A stretch of 64,000 nt of DNA from assembly GCA_023439505.1 (NCBI GenBank), contig JAEXNR010000017.1, positions 62,001 to 126,000 on the forward strand, given 5' to 3'. The DNA comes from Bacillota bacterium. GTDB lineage: Bacteria; Bacillota; Clostridia; Lachnospirales; Lachnospiraceae. Below the pieces are notes generated by a model. That model ran no database searches. It was not told the origin of the DNA and saw only the letters and a program-made list of their open reading frames with translations. Each line of letters opens with the position of its first letter. The stretch's first letter is position 1. Below, in pieces: positions 27,025 to 37,158 of this stretch. The position numbers were made by a program, and so were the translations under genes.

Positions 27025-27693
27025 ATGAAAAGTTCCAAAATGCGTAAGATTTTTGCTGGATTAGTTGCAGTGTGCACAATGATGATGATGTCCTCAACTG
27101 CTTTTGCTGCTACAGCAGATATCTTTAAAGACGGTGCATTCGCAAAGACCACCGCGTTCATCAACTCGGCAGACACTGCGATTACAGATGGTGTTATTAC
27201 AGGCCCGGGTAACTGGACTCAGTTAAACTTTGGTGACGCAACCATTGATGGAGCATATCTACATGTTATTGTAAGCGGAACCGGGGATACTTCGGCTGCT
27301 CAGATCACAGTTTCTGATACTGCTACCTTTAAATTATCTGATTTAGGTGTTACAATAACAGAAGATTATCAGGATATAGTTCTTCCATTGGCTGACAAAA
27401 ATCTTGCCATGTTATCCTGGTGCAATTTCCAGGGCCTTCAGGGTAGCGACCACTGGAATATCAAACAAATCTTTTTATCTGATGACGCCGCATCCACAAC
27501 AGCAGCCGTTGAAGCAGCAGCAACGGATGAAGCAGCAGCAACGGATGATGCAGCAGCAGAAGCTGCACCGGCAAGTGAAGAAGCAATGCCTAAGACAGGC
27601 AGCTCTGACACAGCATTAACCTTAGCCTTCCTCGCTATGGCTGGCTCAGGTCTTGGATTTGTTGCATTAAAGAGATTTAAGAAAGCGATTTAG
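27025..27693 (+). CDS. Sortase-anchored surface protein with MPKTG signal
   Basis: 222 residues. A signal peptide ends near STAFAATA. A compact beta-rich domain follows (about 30-150), then an Ala/Asp/Glu-rich low-complexity linker of AATDEAA-type repeats, then MPKTG, a hydrophobic helix (LTLAFLAMAGSGLGFVAL) and KRFKK. MPKTG replaces the usual LPxTG. The ATG at 27025 follows GGAGG. It lies 45 bases upstream of the sugar-binding lipoprotein and may bind the locus's glucan at the wall. The globular domain was not recognised. Confidence 0.85.
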   Translation: MKSSKMRKIFAGLVAVCTMMMMSSTAFAATADIFKDGAFAKTTAFINSADTAITDGVITGPGNWTQLNFGDATIDGAYLHVIVSGTGDTSAAQITVSDTATFKLSDLGVTITEDYQDIVLPLADKNLAMLSWCNFQGLQGSDHWNIKQIFLSDDAASTTAAVEAAATDEAAATDDAAAEAAPASEEAMPKTGSSDTALTLAFLAMAGSGLGFVALKRFKKAI

Positions 27694-27737
27694 TCATTAA
27701 CAATCCGTAAGGGTAATAAGGGAAGGAGAACCATATT

Positions 27738-29243
27738 ATGAAAAAATTGTTAAGTATCTTACTTTGCCTCGTGCTTGTTATCAGCACACTCAGCGGCTGT
27801 AAGAAAGATGATGGGGGGACTCCGGCGTCTGATGTAACTACACCTGCGCCGACAACTGCTCCTGCAGCAGATGAAGCTACACCGACAGCAGATGCAAGTG
27901 TGCCGGCTCAGATCATCAATCCGGATGAAAAAATTACAATTAGTCTTGGTAACTGGCCGGAGGATACGTTAACGGATCAGATAGCTCAGTTTGAAGGTTA
28001 TGTTGATAAATTGCATGAAACATATCCTAATATAGAAGTAGTACCTGCATATTACTTCTATACACCCAGTACATTTATACCGATGGCAGAAGCCGGAAAT
28101 GCTCCTACCATGTTCCAGGGATATTATTCCGATACACAGACTTTGGCTGCTGCCGGTCTGATCACTGATTGCACAACCAGCTTAAAAAAACGTGGCTGGG
28201 ATCAGAAGGTAATACCTGATGTTTTAGCTTTAATGTCCAGAGATGGTAAGATTTATGGCTTCCCTCGTGATGGTTATGCAATGGGCCTTGACCTTAACCT
28301 TGAGGTGTTTGAAGCAGCTGGTTTAATGAATGCTGACGGTACGGCACAATATCCTAAGACCTGGGATGAATTGGCTAAGACAGCTCAGACAATCTCTCAG
28401 AAGACAGATTCAAAGGGTTACGAAGTTCTAGGTAATCTCGAACCTGCCGGCTGGCATTTCACCATTATGGCCTGGAACTTTGGTGCGGAATTCATTACGG
28501 AGAATGCAGATGGTTCTCAGACGGCTACCGTTGATTGTCCGGAAGGAATCCAGGCTATGGAATACTTGAAATCATTAAAGTGGGATTATGACTGCATCAA
28601 TCCTGACCCGTTGTCTGATGACTGGGCAGCTGGTCACAGAAATCTGGGTACCGGTGTAGTTGGTATGCATATGGGTGCTACGGATGCTGTTAATCAGCCT
28701 ACCGAAACCAATGGTCTTCCCGTTGATAAGTATTCAAAGGTACCGTTGCCGGCGGGACCCAGTGGTGTAAGCAAGACATTATTTGGCGGTACTCCTTACT
28801 TATTCGCGAAAGAAGCAACCGAGTCTCAGATCGATGCATGTTTAGAGTTCCTCTATATCATGGGTAGGGCACCGATTGTAAATGACATTACATCAGCCGG
28901 ACTTATGGCAGATGCTCAGAGACGTGTTGATACAGGTGTGCCGGTACTTCCTCCTGTAAGAGTATTCTCAGATGCTGAATACAATGCAGAGATAGACAGA
29001 GTAAATGCAACTTACTCCAATTGCGATTATGACAAGTATTTCAAAGATTTCTTTGACTGGACAGGAAAACCGGGCGTAGCTAAATTTGAATACAGGAATG
29101 CACAGGCTTTATATGGCGCATTATATCCTGTCGTTCAGGAAGTGCTTACCAACAAGAATGCAGATGTTACAGCATTAATGAAGAAAGCCGATGCTGATAC
29201 ACAGGCAGCACTTGATATTGCAAACTCATCAGCAGCAAAATAA
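27738..29243 (+). CDS. Sugar ABC transporter binding lipoprotein (family 1)
   Basis: 501 residues. Lipoprotein signal peptide with LSTLSGC lipobox, a Thr/Pro/Ala linker, then a family-1 extracellular solute-binding fold (ITISLGNWPED, PTMFQGYYSDTQTLAAAGLI, FPRDGYAMGLDLNLEVFEAAG). The length suits oligosaccharide binding. Two permeases and two GH65 phosphorylases follow, so its ligand is probably an alpha-linked gluco-oligosaccharide. No ATPase is present; such importers commonly share MsmX-type ATPases. Confidence 0.92.
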   Translation: MKKLLSILLCLVLVISTLSGCKKDDGGTPASDVTTPAPTTAPAADEATPTADASVPAQIINPDEKITISLGNWPEDTLTDQIAQFEGYVDKLHETYPNIEVVPAYYFYTPSTFIPMAEAGNAPTMFQGYYSDTQTLAAAGLITDCTTSLKKRGWDQKVIPDVLALMSRDGKIYGFPRDGYAMGLDLNLEVFEAAGLMNADGTAQYPKTWDELAKTAQTISQKTDSKGYEVLGNLEPAGWHFTIMAWNFGAEFITENADGSQTATVDCPEGIQAMEYLKSLKWDYDCINPDPLSDDWAAGHRNLGTGVVGMHMGATDAVNQPTETNGLPVDKYSKVPLPAGPSGVSKTLFGGTPYLFAKEATESQIDACLEFLYIMGRAPIVNDITSAGLMADAQRRVDTGVPVLPPVRVFSDAEYNAEIDRVNATYSNCDYDKYFKDFFDWTGKPGVAKFEYRNAQALYGALYPVVQEVLTNKNADVTALMKKADADTQAALDIANSSAAK

Positions 29244-29336
29244 TAAATAAACAATGAATTGGGAGGATAATGGGGTTTTCTTATAAAGATTACCCCATTA
29301 TCTTTGATAAGAATCTTTGATAAGCAGGTGGATGAT

Positions 29337-30254
29337 ATGACAAAAACGGAATCAGGAAACATCCAACAGAACGTAAAAAGACCGTTCATGAAAAAGCATG
29401 ATTATATCGGATGGCTTATCATGCTGCCTACCCTCATACTATTTGCTTTTTTTGTATGGGAGCCATTGATAGAAAGTGTTCGCCTTTCTCTTTATACAGC
29501 GAAAGGTTTCAGAATACAGGAATTTGTTGGATTAAGAAATTACCGGAATGTACTGAAAGATCCAGTGATTTTTATAGCATTCAAGAATACATTTATGTAC
29601 ATTTTCTGGTCATTAATTATTGGTTATTTTGTCCCGATTATGATAGCGCTATTTGTTTCAGAAACAGTACATTGGCGGGGATTTTTCAGAATAGGAACTT
29701 ATATACCCAATATTGTGCCGGGAATAGCAACCGCATTTATTTTTAAATATTTCTTTCTATCCAGTGACAGTGGTGTTTTAAACATCTTATTGGGAAAGAT
29801 CGGTATTGATGCAGTGCCGTGGATTAATAATGCTCACCTGGTTATCCCGATTATCGTAATCGGTATGACCTGGAGATCCGCAGGAGCCACTGCACTCATC
29901 TACATAGCCGGAATCAGTGATATTAATCCGGAATTATATGAAGCAGCAACCATTGATGGTGCGGGGATTTTAAAGAGAGTCAGACATATTACCTTTCCCA
30001 GCATCTTTACCTTGGGCAAGACAATGTTAATCTTACAGGTGATAGCCGTTTTCCAGATTTTCTACGAGCCGGCGGTTATTTCAGGCGGTGGACCAAACCA
30101 TGCCAGCTACTCCATAATGGAGCTTGTTTGGGATTATGCCTTTAAAAATTTCAACTATCCGGGTGCATCGGCAATTTCCGTTTTGGTGTGTATTGTTTTA
30201 ATTATCTTAAGCGGTACCTATATGAAGTTAACTGCTTCCAGGGATAAAGAGTAA
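29337..30254 (+). CDS. Sugar ABC permease, MalF-like
   Basis: 305 residues with six membrane helices beginning at YIGWLIMLPTLILFAFFVWEP in pieces, and the EAA loop EAATIDGAGILKRVRHITFP. The ATG at 29337 is preceded by AGGTGG at about six bases; an upstream TTG is less likely. It pairs with the next permease. Confidence 0.92.
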   Translation: MTKTESGNIQQNVKRPFMKKHDYIGWLIMLPTLILFAFFVWEPLIESVRLSLYTAKGFRIQEFVGLRNYRNVLKDPVIFIAFKNTFMYIFWSLIIGYFVPIMIALFVSETVHWRGFFRIGTYIPNIVPGIATAFIFKYFFLSSDSGVLNILLGKIGIDAVPWINNAHLVIPIIVIGMTWRSAGATALIYIAGISDINPELYEAATIDGAGILKRVRHITFPSIFTLGKTMLILQVIAVFQIFYEPAVISGGGPNHASYSIMELVWDYAFKNFNYPGASAISVLVCIVLIILSGTYMKLTASRDKE

Positions 30255-30268
30255 GGAGGGGCAATTCT

Positions 30269-31147
30269 ATGTTTTTTGAGAAGTATAGTAAAAAGACAGA
30301 TGGTGCAATTAGATCCTATGATATGCACTCCATTCGTACGAAAATTTTGTGTATCTTCGTATTTGCGGCTTGTTTAATCTTTGTTGTTGTATCAATATTT
30401 CCACCTTTGTGGGTGTTTTTGGCAAGTTTTAAGGATATAAAGGAATTTTCCCGTAATCCTACGATTTTTCCAAATAAACTGGATATCGGTGTCTATATAA
30501 ATTCTTGGAAATTGCTTCATTTTATGAAATATTATACGAATTCTATCATTGCAACAGTAGGATGTGTTATCTGTACAGTTGTATTTAATGGTCTTTTAGG
30601 CTATGTATTAGCGATTATTAAACCAAGAGGAAGCAAAGTGGTCCTGGGATTGGTCATGTGGAGTTTGTTAATTCCCTCCACTGCGAGTATGGTTGCTTTG
30701 CTAGTTAATATTCATCGCATTGGGTTAACAGGATCCTTTCTTCCATTGTGGCTGGGATATGGAGCAAATGCATTCTTTGTTATTTTATTCAGACAGTTCT
30801 TCCTGGGAATTCCCAAGGAATTAATAGAAGCTGCTCATCTGGACGGATGCGGCTATTTAAGAATTTTTACCAGCATATTAATACCTTTGTCTAAGTCGAT
30901 TGTTACCGTTGTAATTATTTTATCGATTAATGCAGCATGGTCAGACTTCTTGCTGCCCTATATCACGTTACAAGGGTCCGGACATGAAACAGTAATGGTA
31001 CGTGTTTATACCTATAACAGTTCGAATACATCCGCTGTAGACTTATTACGTGCTGTAGCTTTTGCTATTATTCCACCAATCATTTTATTTAGTATCTTCC
31101 AAAAGCAAATTACATTAGGAGCATCAGCGGGTGCGTTGAAGGGGTAA
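30269..31147 (+). CDS. Sugar ABC permease, MalG-like
   Basis: 292 residues, six membrane helices, with the family segment FPPLWVFLASFKD and the EAA loop EAAHLDGCGYLRIFTSILIP. It starts with GGAGG 14 bases after the first permease. The GH65 gene begins three bases after its stop, showing that import and phosphorolysis are one operon. Confidence 0.92.
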   Translation: MFFEKYSKKTDGAIRSYDMHSIRTKILCIFVFAACLIFVVVSIFPPLWVFLASFKDIKEFSRNPTIFPNKLDIGVYINSWKLLHFMKYYTNSIIATVGCVICTVVFNGLLGYVLAIIKPRGSKVVLGLVMWSLLIPSTASMVALLVNIHRIGLTGSFLPLWLGYGANAFFVILFRQFFLGIPKELIEAAHLDGCGYLRIFTSILIPLSKSIVTVVIILSINAAWSDFLLPYITLQGSGHETVMVRVYTYNSSNTSAVDLLRAVAFAIIPPIILFSIFQKQITLGASAGALKG

Positions 31148-31150
31148 ATT

Positions 31151-33457
31151 ATGGCCAAAATTGCGGATAATTATTTTTTGACAGATCCTTGGAATATCAT
31201 TGAAGATGGCTTTAACCCGTCCTATTCTCAAGTGGCCGAATCCATTTTTTCTCTGGGGAATGAATACATGGGGATTCGCGGCTATTTTGAAGAAGGCTAT
31301 ACGGGAGATAGCCTGATTGGAAGTTATTTCAACGGGATATATGAGACACAAAAGTTAGAGGGTTCCCATTATAAGGGAATCATTGATCAAACAGAATTTA
31401 TGGTAAATGCAGTAGATTGGTTATACCTTAGACTGCAAATTAATGATGAAATAGTTGATTTGGGAAAGTCAAATTTTAAATGTTTTAAAAGAGTGTTGGA
31501 TTTGCGTACCGGTGTATTAAACAGGTCCTATGTGTGGATGCTGAGTGATCATAGGGAAGTAAAACTTGAGTTTGAACGTTTCGTTTCGATGAAGGATGCT
31601 CATCTGGCGGGCCAGCGATTAAAAATGACGGCATTAAACTTTTCCGGAGAGATCAAAGTAATCGCCGGTTTGGATTTCACTCAGATTCATCATATGGTGA
31701 ATAAGAACATGTGGACCTGTAAGAAAATAGATTCCGGCGGAAAATGGTGCAGTATTCTTGCGGATACAGAGAACACAAATCAATCTGTTTATTCCTGCTG
31801 TCATTTTATTGGAGAGGCCAAGGAGGAACAGGATCTATTAGAAGAAAAAAGGGTAGTGAAACAATTTACCTTTTCATTAATAGAGGGGGAGACAACTACG
31901 CTCACCCGCATCGTAATGAATCTGACCAGAAAAGGCTCAAACCAGGAAGATTATAATACATTTAACGTTAAATGCAATGATTCAATCAGCAGCATTAAAA
32001 AGTTGGATTATGATCTCATGAAAGCGGAAACACAAAAATGGTGGGAGGAGATGTGGAACATCTCCGATATCATAATTGATGGAGACGAGCTGAATCAGCA
32101 AGGGATACGATACTGTATTTTCCAAATGCATCAAACCTATCATGGGGCGGAGGACGGCACGATTATTGGTGCAAAAGGATTGACAGGTGAATCCTACAGC
32201 GGGAATACCTTCTGGGATACGGAAGCATATTGTCTGCCGTTTTATCTCTTTAATAATATGGAAGCAGCAAAACAACTTCTCGTGTACCGCTTCCTTACCC
32301 TCCCACAAGCAAAGGAAAGAGCACAAATGCTGGATTGTGAGGGTGCATTTTATCCCATCGCAACCATTAGCGGTCGGGAGTGCTGCAGTCTCTGGCAGCA
32401 TGCAAGCCTGCAATTACAGGCGTCCACCGCAGTTGCATATGGATTATGGCATTATGAGAATATTTCGAAAGATGAAGCGTTTATCTTTGAAACAGGGATA
32501 CCAATCTTAATTGAGATCAGCAGAATGCTGGCTTCCAGGGGAGATTGGAATGCAGATGGAACCGGATATGGTTTTTATGGTGTTATGGGTCCGGATGAGT
32601 TCCAGATGATGGTGAATAACAATTGCTATACAAACTTCATGGGAAAGATGACCTTCCATTATACGCTGGAAGTCTTAAGCAGATTAGAAGCCAGGAATCC
32701 AAAGCGGTATGAAGAAGTGATCAGGAATTTTGGATTAAGCAGCGAGGAACGGGAGAAGTGGCAGAGGATGGCAGATCACACCTATATTCCTTATGATGAA
32801 GAAACCATGATTTTTGAACAGCATGAAGGATTTTTCGGACTGCCCCATGTAGAGGTAGATAATATACCGGTAGAGGATTTTCCTTTGTACAGCCATTGGA
32901 CTTATGACAGAATTTATCGAAACGATATGATAAAGCAGCCGGATGTCCTAATGATGATGTTATTATATAACAGCAGTTTTACACAGGAACAGTTGCTTAA
33001 AAATTATGATTACTATGAGCCGAAGTGTATTCATGAGAGTTCTCTGTCGCCCTCTGTTCATTCGATTCTGGCCGTTCAATTACATAAACATGAAGAAGCA
33101 TATAAATTATTTGGATTTGCGACCAGAATGGATTTAGACAATTATAACCGTAATACATCAGAAGGACTTCATACCACTTCAATTGCGGCAGCATGGTTAA
33201 ATATTGTATACGGATTTGGCGGTATGAGATCGGATCATGATAGAATCAGCTTTTCTCCTTCCATACCGGGTGTATGGAATGGTTACTCCTTTCGTGTGGA
33301 TTACAAGAAAGATGTCATTCTTGTAGAAGTCACGAAAGATCAGGCATTTTTTCATACCATGAATGGAACGGAAATAGAGATACTGGTATACGGTAAACCG
33401 GTTGTATGCGGCAGGAATAATACGGTGATACCGATCCCGGAGGAGTGGAAGGGTTGA
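31151..33457 (+). CDS. GH65 family disaccharide phosphorylase 1
   Basis: 768 residues. GH65 enzymes cleave alpha-glucosidic disaccharides with inversion. The catalytic acid is E483 in MGPDEFQMMVNNN; the phosphate-binding HESSLSPSVHS motif near residue 630 marks a phosphorylase rather than a hydrolase. N-terminal part is the beta-sandwich (GNEYMGIRGYFEEG), then the (alpha/alpha)6 barrel. Product with phosphate is beta-glucose 1-phosphate. The substitution of Y by F after the catalytic Glu separates it from its neighbour. Linkage (kojibiose, nigerose, trehalose or other) cannot be read from the sequence. Confidence 0.9.
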   Translation: MAKIADNYFLTDPWNIIEDGFNPSYSQVAESIFSLGNEYMGIRGYFEEGYTGDSLIGSYFNGIYETQKLEGSHYKGIIDQTEFMVNAVDWLYLRLQINDEIVDLGKSNFKCFKRVLDLRTGVLNRSYVWMLSDHREVKLEFERFVSMKDAHLAGQRLKMTALNFSGEIKVIAGLDFTQIHHMVNKNMWTCKKIDSGGKWCSILADTENTNQSVYSCCHFIGEAKEEQDLLEEKRVVKQFTFSLIEGETTTLTRIVMNLTRKGSNQEDYNTFNVKCNDSISSIKKLDYDLMKAETQKWWEEMWNISDIIIDGDELNQQGIRYCIFQMHQTYHGAEDGTIIGAKGLTGESYSGNTFWDTEAYCLPFYLFNNMEAAKQLLVYRFLTLPQAKERAQMLDCEGAFYPIATISGRECCSLWQHASLQLQASTAVAYGLWHYENISKDEAFIFETGIPILIEISRMLASRGDWNADGTGYGFYGVMGPDEFQMMVNNNCYTNFMGKMTFHYTLEVLSRLEARNPKRYEEVIRNFGLSSEEREKWQRMADHTYIPYDEETMIFEQHEGFFGLPHVEVDNIPVEDFPLYSHWTYDRIYRNDMIKQPDVLMMMLLYNSSFTQEQLLKNYDYYEPKCIHESSLSPSVHSILAVQLHKHEEAYKLFGFATRMDLDNYNRNTSEGLHTTSIAAAWLNIVYGFGGMRSDHDRISFSPSIPGVWNGYSFRVDYKKDVILVEVTKDQAFFHTMNGTEIEILVYGKPVVCGRNNTVIPIPEEWKG

Positions 33458-33461
33458 TGTC

Positions 33462-35675
33462 ATGGACTGGATGATAAGGGAAGAAGGGTTTGATCGATCC
33501 AAAGATACGATCAACGGCAATAAGTTTCTGACAGGAAACGGTTATTGCGGGATCAGAGGTACGCTGCAGGAATTTGAAAAAGAAGAATTTCCGGCGATCA
33601 ATCTGGCAGGAATTTATGATCAGGTGGGGAATGCATGGCGGGAACCCTTAAATGCCCCCAATGCATTATTCACCTATGTTGAATTTAATGGCATTTCCTA
33701 CCGTTTGCCTCAAGATGCACCGTTGAATCATAAGCTGAAGCTGGATTACAGACATGGGATATTTTGCCGTGAAACTACCTGGAAGACGCCAGATGGGGAG
33801 ATCAGCATAATTGCAGAACGTTTTGCAAGCCTTATCTGCCCCCATTTGATTGTGATGAAATATAGTGTGAAATCCACCGGTGACGGTGTACTCAAGATCA
33901 TAACCGGGATTGACGGTGATGTATGGGATATCAATGGACCTCATTATGATGAGATGCAGCTTTCTGTAGAGGATAAGATTGGGAAAGCAATTGGCATTAC
34001 CCATGAGAATAAGGACAGGGTATGTGTCTGCGAGGCGTATCATAGCGAAGCGGATGTGACAGAGCAAACCATAACGGATGGCAGAAAACTGCTGCGTGTG
34101 TTATCAATTGATGCAAAAGCAAATGAAACCTATTCTATCTGCAAATGGATCAGTGTTTTCACCAGCAAAGATACTCCTGCGTTCTTATCGGAAGCGATTG
34201 ATCTGCTGAGACATGCTATGACACAGGGTTATGAGGCAGTGATTCATATGCATAAAGAAGAATGGGAGAAGAAATGGAATATCTCCGAGGTCATCATAGA
34301 GGGAGATGACGAAGCCATGGAGGCATTAAATTATTCCATTTACCATCTTCACTGTATTGCTCCAAGGCATACAGACCAATTATCCATAGCAGCAAGAGGA
34401 TTATCCGGTCAGACCTATAAAGGGGCAGTGTTCTGGGATACGGAGATGTTTATTTTGGATTTATTTTTGTTTACCGAACCCGCTGTTGCCAAGACTCTGT
34501 TAAAATACCGGATTGATACCTTGGAAGGTGCGTTAAACAAGGCAGGAAGCTATGGCTATGAGGGTGCCTTTTATGCATGGGAAAGCCAGGAAGGCGGCTA
34601 TGATGCCTGCTCTGATTATAATGTTACGGATGTATTTACCGGAAGACCCATGCGTACCTTCTTTAAAGATAAACAGATTCATATTTCCTCAGCCGTTGCT
34701 TATGGGATTATGAGATATGTGAATTATACCGGAGATTATGACTTGTTGGCAGAGGGCGGAGCAGAGGTGATCATTGAGTGTGCAAAATTTTATTATGATC
34801 TTCTGCTTAAGAAGGTGAATTCAGACCGTTATGAACTGCATGATGTCATAGGACCGGATGAATATCATGAACGAGTGAATAATAATGCGTACACAAATCG
34901 TATGGCAAAGTACACCTTTGTGTGTGCAACGCAGGTGTTAAACTTATTAAATGAAATCGAAAAGGATGCCAAGGAACGGATAGAAAAGAAGTATGATGTG
35001 GCAGACCTTCTTGAACAATATCAGAATGCTGCTGATAAATTGTATATTCCACAGCCGGATGATAAGAGCGGTATCATCGAGCAATTCGATGGTTATATGG
35101 AGCTGGAGGAAGTAAGCCTACAAGAGCTCAAGGGCAGGATGCTTCATGAGAAAGAGTACTGGGGCGGTGCCTATGGAATTGCATCCCATACCAAAGTGAT
35201 CAAGCAGGCGGATGTTGTAACCATGCTTAACTTATTTTCAGAGGAATATGACAGGGAGCTTTTGTTAAAAAATTGGGAGTACTATGAGCCCAGAACAGAG
35301 CATGGTTCTTCGTTAAGTGCATGTATGTATGCCATGCTGGCATGTAAATGCGGCATGCCGGACCAGGCATATCCGTTCTTCTTAAAATCGGCAACCTCAG
35401 ATTTAAGCGGTAAGGGCAAGGAATGGGCAGGATTGATTTATATTGGGGGAACGCATCCGGCCTCCTCCGGAGGTGCTTATATGACCGCAATTGAAGGATT
35501 TGCAGGCGTTCATCAGGAGGATGGTATATTAAAGGCAGAGCCTGGACTCCCGGCTAATTGGAACAGACTATGCTGTAAAGTGATATTTCGAGGGGATATT
35601 TATCAAATAGAGGTAACGAAGACAGAGGCCAAGGTCGATAAACTGGGGAAAGCAGCGTCATATCCGTGTATATGA
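33462..35675 (+). CDS. GH65 family disaccharide phosphorylase 2
   Basis: 737 residues, paralogue of the preceding gene, which it follows by four bases. Catalytic acid E467 in IGPDEYHERVNNN, the standard motif of maltose/kojibiose/nigerose phosphorylases. The phosphate loop reads EHGSSLSACMYA. N-terminal beta-sandwich begins GNKFLTGNGYCGIRG. Having two divergent GH65 enzymes in one operon suggests two linkages in the imported material. beta-Phosphoglucomutase at 37159 would use the product. Confidence 0.91.
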   Translation: MDWMIREEGFDRSKDTINGNKFLTGNGYCGIRGTLQEFEKEEFPAINLAGIYDQVGNAWREPLNAPNALFTYVEFNGISYRLPQDAPLNHKLKLDYRHGIFCRETTWKTPDGEISIIAERFASLICPHLIVMKYSVKSTGDGVLKIITGIDGDVWDINGPHYDEMQLSVEDKIGKAIGITHENKDRVCVCEAYHSEADVTEQTITDGRKLLRVLSIDAKANETYSICKWISVFTSKDTPAFLSEAIDLLRHAMTQGYEAVIHMHKEEWEKKWNISEVIIEGDDEAMEALNYSIYHLHCIAPRHTDQLSIAARGLSGQTYKGAVFWDTEMFILDLFLFTEPAVAKTLLKYRIDTLEGALNKAGSYGYEGAFYAWESQEGGYDACSDYNVTDVFTGRPMRTFFKDKQIHISSAVAYGIMRYVNYTGDYDLLAEGGAEVIIECAKFYYDLLLKKVNSDRYELHDVIGPDEYHERVNNNAYTNRMAKYTFVCATQVLNLLNEIEKDAKERIEKKYDVADLLEQYQNAADKLYIPQPDDKSGIIEQFDGYMELEEVSLQELKGRMLHEKEYWGGAYGIASHTKVIKQADVVTMLNLFSEEYDRELLLKNWEYYEPRTEHGSSLSACMYAMLACKCGMPDQAYPFFLKSATSDLSGKGKEWAGLIYIGGTHPASSGGAYMTAIEGFAGVHQEDGILKAEPGLPANWNRLCCKVIFRGDIYQIEVTKTEAKVDKLGKAASYPCI

Positions 35676-35740
35676 CAAAGGGACGAATCTATGTAAAGAA
35701 GTGTCATTTGTAAGGGGTGAGGCATATCGGTTTCTGATAC

Positions 35741-35770
35741 AAAAAAATGGATCATGTATTTCATGATCCA
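35741..35770 (-). terminator. Intrinsic terminator of the LacI gene
   Basis: TGGATCATG (35748-35756) and CATGATCCA (35762-35770) form a perfect nine-base stem with a five-base loop. On the minus strand it is followed by seven T residues, so it ends minus-strand transcription. Confidence 0.85.
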
Positions 35771-35800
35771 CGAAGCGTGTCATTGATATGTAACAGTCCC

Positions 35801-36811
35801 TTACAGCGTCCTTACACTATCTCGTTCCACCAGGCTGATGGGGAGGATAATTTCTTTATTATTGATTTGGTTTTTTTCCAGCAAATCAATCAGGAGATTT
35901 ACGGCTAATTTACCTTTTAGGGGGGCATCCTGATGAATTGTGGTCAGTGTGGGGGAGGTCAGCTTACAAAGATTAATATCATCGAAGCCTATGACGGAGA
36001 TGTCATCCGGTACCCGTTTGCCGGACAGAGCGATACCTGCCATAATGCCTGCTGCAAGAATGTCGGCGGTTGCAAACACTGCAGTAATTTCATTTATCCG
36101 GGATAATTTTGTACCAAGAGCAATCGTAGAATCTGTATCCATCTCCTGCTCGAATACAAGATCTGACCGGAAGGGGATACCGGCATCCGAAAGAGCATTT
36201 TTATAACCCTGGAGACGCTCGGAAATAACACCATGGCTCTTAATGCCCGGTGAAGCAAAGGCAATTGTCCGGTGCCCGTGTTCAATCAAATGGCGGGTGG
36301 CAACATAACCGCCCTTATAATCCTCTAAACCGACATTATAAATATTGGAATGGGTTACGTAACTATCGACCAGAACAATCGGGATACTTAATTCACTAAG
36401 TGTATGAAAAAATTCATCTTGAAAAACACCGGTAAAGAACAGACCATCTACATTCCAATTACGGAGAAAGGCCAATAAGTCAGTCGTAGTTTCGACTGCA
36501 CGCAGCATCAGGTAATAGCCGTTTTCACGGAGTGTTTTCTCGATAGATCCGATAAATGCGGAATGGAAAGGGTCTTGAACGATGGTTTCTTTTTTGTTCG
36601 TCGTGAGATGGCTGATCATTCCTATCACTTTGGAGGAGCTGGAAACCAAGGAACGTGCGGACATATTGGGTACATATCCAAGTCTGTCAATTGCTTCATT
36701 TATTTGTTCAATTGTACTGGCAGATACACGTCCTGCTCTTCCGTGAATTACATTAGAAACAGTAGTACAGCTTACACCGACGGCATTAGCAATATCTTTT
36801 ATTGTAGACAT
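35801..36811 (-). CDS. LacI-family transcriptional regulator
   Basis: 336 residues: N-terminal HTH (STIKDIANAVGVSCTTVSNVIHG in pieces, with VSASTIEQINEAIDRLGYVPN) and a periplasmic-binding-like sensor domain ending in ISVIGFDDINLCKLTSP. The ATG at 36811 has AAAGGG nine bases upstream. It divides the phosphorylase genes from beta-phosphoglucomutase and is divergent to the latter. It most likely represses the glucan locus. A palindrome at 36833-36850 lies in its own promoter region. Confidence 0.92.
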   Translation of the reverse strand: MSTIKDIANAVGVSCTTVSNVIHGRAGRVSASTIEQINEAIDRLGYVPNMSARSLVSSSSKVIGMISHLTTNKKETIVQDPFHSAFIGSIEKTLRENGYYLMLRAVETTTDLLAFLRNWNVDGLFFTGVFQDEFFHTLSELSIPIVLVDSYVTHSNIYNVGLEDYKGGYVATRHLIEHGHRTIAFASPGIKSHGVISERLQGYKNALSDAGIPFRSDLVFEQEMDTDSTIALGTKLSRINEITAVFATADILAAGIMAGIALSGKRVPDDISVIGFDDINLCKLTSPTLTTIHQDAPLKGKLAVNLLIDLLEKNQINNKEIILPISLVERDSVRTL

Positions 36812-36832
36812 AATATACATCCCTTTCATAAT

Positions 36833-36850
36833 AGGTTTATGGTTAAACCT
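36833..36850. promoter_or_regulatory. Candidate LacI operator
   Basis: AGGTTTA, TGGT, TAAACCT: a perfect seven-base inverted repeat 22 bases upstream of the lacI-type ATG. Suggests autoregulation or divergent control of the beta-phosphoglucomutase gene. Confidence 0.5.
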
Positions 36851-36885
36851 ACACGTAGTCTAACATAAATATTTGAGATTGTATA

Positions 36886-37032
36886 GTGTGAATTATGAAA
36901 TCTAATTTACACGTTGAATTTATGCGTGCGAGCAAGTAGCACGCGTGGACGTTAGTGTGAATTATGAAATACTAATATACATTATGCGTGGGGGCTGGCA
37001 GTACACGTTGACGCTGGTGTGAATTACAAAGT
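36886..37032. repeat. Three imperfect direct repeats between lacI-type gene and pgmB
   Basis: Repeats start at 36886, 36955 and 37017, each opening GTGTGAATTA. The first two are about 65 bases, share TGAAAT, TATGCGTG, ACACGTTG- and GACG-type blocks, and are GC-richer than the surroundings. The third is only the first ten bases plus degenerate sequence. They fill most of the gap between the divergent genes. Confidence 0.75.
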
Positions 37033-37158
37033 GAGAAATCAAGCGAAAGTTTGAGCATGTGAAACCCATGGCCCAAACTTAATGGTGTGTCGGAGCGGGA
37101 AGTGATATGCCAGGGATGTTAAATAAAATACTAAATGAAAACGAAGGGAAAGTTTAGC

